DNA of 64,000 nt from DATKPA01 sp051955985. GTDB lineage: Bacteria > Planctomycetota > Phycisphaerae > WQYP01. Made by a program: the position numbers and the translations under genes. The notes beneath the pieces are model-generated. The model was given only the letters and a program-made list of their open reading frames with translations, had not been told where the DNA came from and made no database searches. Where the stretch lies: assembly GCA_051955985.1 (NCBI GenBank), contig JBQCGD010000057.1, positions 41,894-105,893 on the forward strand, given 5' to 3'. How positions within the stretch are numbered: the stretch's first letter is position 1; every line of letters begins with the position of its first letter. Below are positions 60,816-64,000 of the stretch, one piece after another.

Positions 60816-61580
60816 ATGACCACCCCTCCCTCCTCCCCCATCCTCTCCATCGACAACCTCGTCATCCGCTACGGCGCCATCGAAGCCCTCCACGGCATCT
60901 CCCTCTCCGTCCAACCCAACCAGATCGTCACCCTCATCGGCGCCAACGGCGCCGGCAAATCCTCCCTCCTCCGCGCCATCTCCAACTTAATCCCCACCTA
61001 CCGCGGAACCATCAACTACTCGCCCCCCAACCAATCGAAAATCGAAAATCGAAAATCGAAAATTCCACTTCACTCCACCCCCGCCCCCAAAATCGTCGAA
61101 CTCGGCCTCTCCCACGTCCCCGAAGGCCGCGGCATCTTCCCCGACATGTCCGTCCAGGAAAACCTCGACCTCGGCGCTTACCTCCGCCGCGACCACCACG
61201 CCATCCACGCCGACCTCGCCCGCGCCTTCCAACTCTTCCCCCGCATCAAGGAACGCCGCTCCCAACTCGCCGGCACCATGTCCGGCGGCGAACAACAAAT
61301 GCTCGCCATCGCCCGCGCACTCATGTCCCGACCAAAAGTCCTCCTCCTCGACGAACCCTCCCTCGGCCTCGCCCCACTCCTCGTCGAACAAATCTTCACC
61401 ATCATCCAGGAAATCAACCAGCAAGGCGTCACCATCCTCCTCGTCGAACAAAATGCCCACATGGCCCTCCAAATCGCCCACTACGCCTACGTCCTCGAAA
61501 CCGGCACAATCCCCCTCCACGGCCCCGCAAAAGACATCCAAGGCAACGACCAAGTCCGCAAAGCCTACCTCGGCGCGTAG
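60816..61580 (+). CDS. LivF-like ABC transporter ATP-binding protein with an internal heptamer insert
   Basis: A 254-aa ATPase of the branched-chain amino acid type. Walker A GANGAGKS (43-50), the LivF block VELGLSHVPEGRGIFPDMSV (94-113), signature MSGGEQQ (155-161), Walker B LLLDEPSLGL, and the usual C-terminus RKAYLGA. Residues 73-83 (SKIENRKSKIP) are written by a four-unit AATCGAA array, replacing the variable loop before KIVELGL, so the repeat entered in frame. No livG, livM, livH or binding-protein gene is adjacent, so its partners are unlinked or it serves another transporter. Confidence 0.9.
   Translation: MTTPPSSPILSIDNLVIRYGAIEALHGISLSVQPNQIVTLIGANGAGKSSLLRAISNLIPTYRGTINYSPPNQSKIENRKSKIPLHSTPAPKIVELGLSHVPEGRGIFPDMSVQENLDLGAYLRRDHHAIHADLARAFQLFPRIKERRSQLAGTMSGGEQQMLAIARALMSRPKVLLLDEPSLGLAPLLVEQIFTIIQEINQQGVTILLVEQNAHMALQIAHYAYVLETGTIPLHGPAKDIQGNDQVRKAYLGA
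61033..61064. repeat. Heptanucleotide array (unit AATCGAA) inside a coding sequence
   Basis: Four perfect tandem AATCGAA units (61033-61060) followed by AATT, within the LivF-like gene. The frame remains open because the array changes length in a way that keeps the downstream domain in phase. Confidence 0.92.
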
Positions 61581-61657
61581 CACGGACTCGAGATTTGTCT
61601 TGTTCTCTCACCGTTTCTCCCGCACAATCGACATCTCAACATCGCACCAGGATGCCA

Positions 61658-62509
61658 ATGTCGAACGAAATCAGCGAAAAAGAATACGTGCTGTTTTGTG
61701 ATGAATCCGTACGAGACGGAAAATTCTTTTCGAATTTCTACGGAGGCGTGCTTGTTCCCGCCTCCTCACTGGAATCGTCCGCTCTACGGCTTAACGCGGT
61801 CAAGCAGCAATCGAATCTGCACGGCGAAGTAAAGTGGATTAAGGTAACGGAGAATTACCTCGATAAGTACATCCAGTTGCTGAATGCGTTCTTCGCGGAG
61901 TTGAAGGCTGGCAACGCAAAGATCCGAATCATGTTCCGCCAAAACGCTCGCGTGCCGCGGAATCTCAGTAAAATGCAGCAGGAACAAGGCTTTTACATTC
62001 TGTACTATCAGTTCATCAAACATGCCTTCGGCTTCTCTCATATGCCACCACACGCCGGACCAGTTCATTTGCGGATCTACTTCGATCAGTTTCCAGACAC
62101 CGGCGAGAAAATCGCACAGTTTCGCGGCTACATTCTGGGCCTGAATCAGTCCGTCTCATTTCGAAACAACCAACTTGCAATTCGTGACCAGGATTTCACG
62201 GAAATCCGCTCACACGACCACGTCCACCTTCAGTGTCTCGACATCGTTCTCGGAGCCATGGCGTTCCGCTTGAACGACCTCCACCTTCAAAAACCCGTCG
62301 GGCAAACGCGCCGCGGCTCACGAACAATTGCCAAAGAAAAACTCTATAAGCACATTTTGACCAAAATTCGCGAGCTGCGCCCGAACTTCAACGCTGGGAT
62401 TTCTACAGGTGGCGACTTCTCGGACCGGTGGCATCATCCCTATCGTCACTGGGCTTTCGTTCCCACTGACTCGGAGTTCGATACCGACCTAACCAAAAAG
62501 CAAAAATAA
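61658..62509 (+). CDS. DUF3800 family protein
   Basis: A 283-aa protein with the DUF3800 opening EYVLFCDESVRDGKFFSNFY, then GGVLVPASSLE: the early DES acidic residues belong to an RNase H-like fold. Later conserved blocks are VHLRIYFDQFPDTGEKIAQF and HVHLQCLDIVLGAMAFRLND with a late acidic residue. The enzymatic role is unproven; the family is often found in accessory regions. Base composition is clearly lower in GC and less C-biased than both neighbours, which suggests separate origin. ATG at 61652 (MPMSNEI) is an equally possible start. Confidence 0.85.
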   Translation: MSNEISEKEYVLFCDESVRDGKFFSNFYGGVLVPASSLESSALRLNAVKQQSNLHGEVKWIKVTENYLDKYIQLLNAFFAELKAGNAKIRIMFRQNARVPRNLSKMQQEQGFYILYYQFIKHAFGFSHMPPHAGPVHLRIYFDQFPDTGEKIAQFRGYILGLNQSVSFRNNQLAIRDQDFTEIRSHDHVHLQCLDIVLGAMAFRLNDLHLQKPVGQTRRGSRTIAKEKLYKHILTKIRELRPNFNAGISTGGDFSDRWHHPYRHWAFVPTDSEFDTDLTKKQK

Positions 62510-62648
62510 AAAAGGCCCGCAGATCCTACATATGTACCCTACGCGGAGCGTGGGGCTTCGGACCAACAGGCCACCTACATTATCGCAATATTGTTAGAAA
62601 AAGTCTAGAAAATCTGAAATTGACGATGTGATACATTTCGAGGATTTC

Positions 62649-63215
62649 ATGCCCCGATCTGCCCTCATCAAACCCCTCCTCCGCCCCCTCCTCCTCGCCC
62701 CCTTCTGCTGGCTCTCCATGATGTGGATCCACGAGTCTGGCCACGTTCTCGGATGTATTCTCTCCGGCGGCAAAATCGCCCACCTCACCCTCGACCCCCG
62801 CACCTTCTCCCGCACCGACCCCGCCTCCGATCCCCACCCCCTCCTCACCGTCTGGTCCGGCCACCTCCTCGGCTCCCTCGCCCCCCTCATCGCAACCCTC
62901 GCCTTCCCCCGCATCGCCCTCCTCCGCCTCCTCGCCGCCTTCTGCCTCCTCGCCAACGGCCTCTACATCTGCTACGCCACCTTCGCCCCCCGCGCCGACG
63001 CCGCCGGCATGCGCAAACGCGGCTCCCCACTCTTCACCCTCTGGCTCTTCGGCCTCGCCGCCATCGCCGCCTCCCTCCCCCTCTTCCACTCCCTCGGCCC
63101 CCGCCTCTCCTTCACCAAATCCCCCTCCCCCTACACCAAACCCCAAATGATCACCGCCACCCTCCTCACCCTCACCATGATCCTCCTCGGCCTCTTCCTC
63201 TTCCCCGACCGCTAG
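62649..63215 (+). CDS. Membrane protein with HExGH zinc-protease motif (M50-like)
   Basis: A 188-aa polytopic protein. The first helix is LLRPLLLAPFCWLSMMWI and carries HESGHVLGCILSGG straight after it: HExxH followed by the GG loop as in M50-like membrane metallopeptidases. Three or four further helices follow. A second metal ligand of the NPDG type is not visible, so catalysis is uncertain. GAGG lies upstream of the chosen ATG; a GTG seven codons earlier is less likely. Confidence 0.72.
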   Translation: MPRSALIKPLLRPLLLAPFCWLSMMWIHESGHVLGCILSGGKIAHLTLDPRTFSRTDPASDPHPLLTVWSGHLLGSLAPLIATLAFPRIALLRLLAAFCLLANGLYICYATFAPRADAAGMRKRGSPLFTLWLFGLAAIAASLPLFHSLGPRLSFTKSPSPYTKPQMITATLLTLTMILLGLFLFPDR

Positions 63216-63632
63216 CGCCGTCTCACATCGGCGCGCAAAAATACCACATTTTCACAATCACTCCAAAAAAATCCCAAAAACCCCTACCCGCTCCGCGCCA
63301 ACAACTTACACCTCGCCACCGTCAGCTTGTGCGCACAACCTGGGCGCCGCAGCCCATTCATAGGACCACCATGCGCCCAACACCGACAACCTCAGCACCC
63401 CACACCCTCCGCGCACTCCCGCACCCGCCCCGGCCCCCCCCCCGCGCTCAATTTCATGAGCATCTTGGCCCCACCATGAGTACCTTGGGCACAAAACCGC
63501 AAAACCTTTCCCAACGCGGCAAAGCCCAGGGACTGAGTCCCTGCGGCCCCTCCTCTCCGCCAACCCACACCACCATCCCCCGCCGGCACCATCAATCACG
63601 CACATCAACCCCCCGCCCAGCAGCCGCCTCTG
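63216..63632. other. Gene-free stretch with a perfect palindrome
   Basis: No convincing gene. C-rich on the + strand. It contains CAGGGACT-G-AGTCCCTG (63527-63543), an exact 8+8 palindrome, inside a GC-rich flank. The minus-strand open frames here have low-complexity G/A/V composition and no ribosome site. Confidence 0.5.
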
Positions 63633-63638
63633 TACAAT
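63633..63638 (+). promoter_or_regulatory. -10 element (TACAAT) of the GH20 gene
   Basis: TACAAT 27 bases before the ATG, leaving a leader of about 20 nt that carries AGAGGAG. No clear -35. Confidence 0.45.
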
Positions 63639-63665
63639 CCCCTCCACCCCAAAAGAGGAGCCCCC

Positions 63666-64000
63666 ATGCCCCGTTTGAATCATTCAAACATTCGTCATTC
63701 GAATTTGATCCGTCATTCGTCATTCGTCATTCGTCATTTCGCGGCACTCCTCACCCTCGCCACCATCACCCGCGCCGCCACCCCACCCCTCATCCCCTTC
63801 CCCACCACCTACCAACCCCACCCCGGCACCTTCACCTTCACCCACCCCACCCTCCTCGCCAGCAAAGACCTCCTCCCCCGCGCGCAAAACTTCGCCGGCC
63901 CCGTCCACCGCCCCGGCAACAACCGCGCCCCACCCCACGCCCGCCGCGGCCCCCCCCACACCCACCCCCACCCCCCCCCCCCGCCCAACAACCCCCCCAC
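63666..64000 (+). CDS. N-terminal part of a probable GH20 beta-N-acetylhexosaminidase precursor, 3' end outside window
   Basis: The visible 111 codons begin with an n-region written by heptamer repeats (NHSNIRHSNLIRHSSFVIRH), then a signal-peptide core FAALLTLATITRAA. The mature start TPPLIPFPTTYQPHPGTFTF matches the GH20b domain that precedes the catalytic barrel of hexosaminidases (IPxP......G.F.F). AGAGGAG upstream supports the ATG. Past about 63900 the sequence becomes almost pure C and the translation turns to PPPP/HTHP, which does not look like the family; base errors or a true C-rich tract are both possible. The catalytic domain is outside the window, so the family call is moderate. 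Confidence 0.6.
   Translation, partial: MPRLNHSNIRHSNLIRHSSFVIRHFAALLTLATITRAATPPLIPFPTTYQPHPGTFTFTHPTLLASKDLLPRAQNFAGPVHRPGNNRAPPHARRGPPHTHPHPPPPPNNPP
63680..63741. repeat. Heptanucleotide array (unit ATTCGTC) within the GH20 precursor N-terminus
   Basis: Three perfect ATTCGTC units (63715-63735) preceded by ATCCGTC and by about four degenerate units in the same 7-bp register. Because 3 x 7 bases equal seven codons, the encoded peptide repeats every seven residues. Confidence 0.85.

Noticed and set aside
1..64000. CRISPR array, prophage or integrative element
   Set aside because: No 25-40 bp regularly spaced repeats, cas genes, integrase, terminase, portal or transposase genes were found; the repeats present have a 7-bp unit or are isolated hairpins.

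Overview
The window reads as a high-GC planctomycete chromosome, most likely class Phycisphaerae (inference). The main evidence is two exported proteins with the planctomycete N-terminal LEPR-XLL-like motif (a subtilase at 4403 and a Kelch/Ig protein at 13548) and two PEP-CTERM proteins (30088 and 53465), one of which also carries a dockerin-like calcium-binding pair. A zinc-ribbon protein with a PCxxCGYxLRGL-type motif (35474) fits the same group. No phage, integrase, transposase, CRISPR array, rRNA or tRNA gene is visible. The only RNA gene I can support is tmRNA (47866-48239).

Layout. 1-7.3 kb: 3'-truncated endonuclease III, a membrane protein, an ABC-2 exporter pair, a secreted subtilase and a GNAT. 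7.5-13.3 kb: siroheme nitrite/sulfite reductase, an HTH-REC response regulator, an MBL hydrolase, a coiled-coil tail-anchored protein with a 66-aa partner, and tRNA-modifying GluQ. 13.5-17.9 kb: a giant exported Kelch/Ig protein and a DUF2461 protein. 17.9-21.7 kb: a disturbed patch with two identical 39-bp repeats around an XRE regulator, an orphan acyl carrier protein and a frameshifted DUF4291 gene, followed by two genes carrying in-frame TAG codons. 21.7-29.8 kb: HAD phosphatase, divergent DeoR regulator, Gfo/Idh oxidoreductase, polyamine-type GNAT, SWIM/SNF2 helicase and an aminotransferase. 30-38.2 kb: PEP-CTERM/dockerin protein, gpmI and a string of small planctomycete-type genes. 38.2-46.4 kb: envelope and signalling genes (GT-B, GT39, PAP2, and cdaA-cdaR for c-di-AMP) plus an S1/P1-type nuclease. 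46.4-49.7 kb: hpt, a PH-domain protein, tmRNA and wrbA. 49.8-58.1 kb: two more GT39 enzymes, one GT87 enzyme, a TetR/SDR pair with a clear operator, and a PEP-CTERM protein. 58.1-64 kb: Uma2 nuclease, SppA, a LivF-like ATPase, DUF3800, an HExGH membrane protein and the start of a GH20 hexosaminidase.

Working together. Three GT39 enzymes, a GT87 enzyme, a GT-B transferase and a PAP2 phosphatase suggest polyprenol-linked envelope glycan assembly, alongside surface proteins sorted by PEP-CTERM signals; the exosortase is not in the window. cdaA-cdaR gives a c-di-AMP module.

The most unusual structure is a dispersed set of intergenic arrays built from different heptanucleotides but always with a 7-bp period. 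One of them lies in frame inside the LivF-like ATPase gene and another encodes the N-terminus of the GH20 precursor. Hairpins with a shared GTTTAGC-like prefix form a second, REP-like family. Strand composition is also patchy: long blocks of the + strand are C-rich (about 5-24 kb and 45-64 kb) and others G-rich (about 24-39 kb), whatever the gene orientation, and the change falls inside genes.
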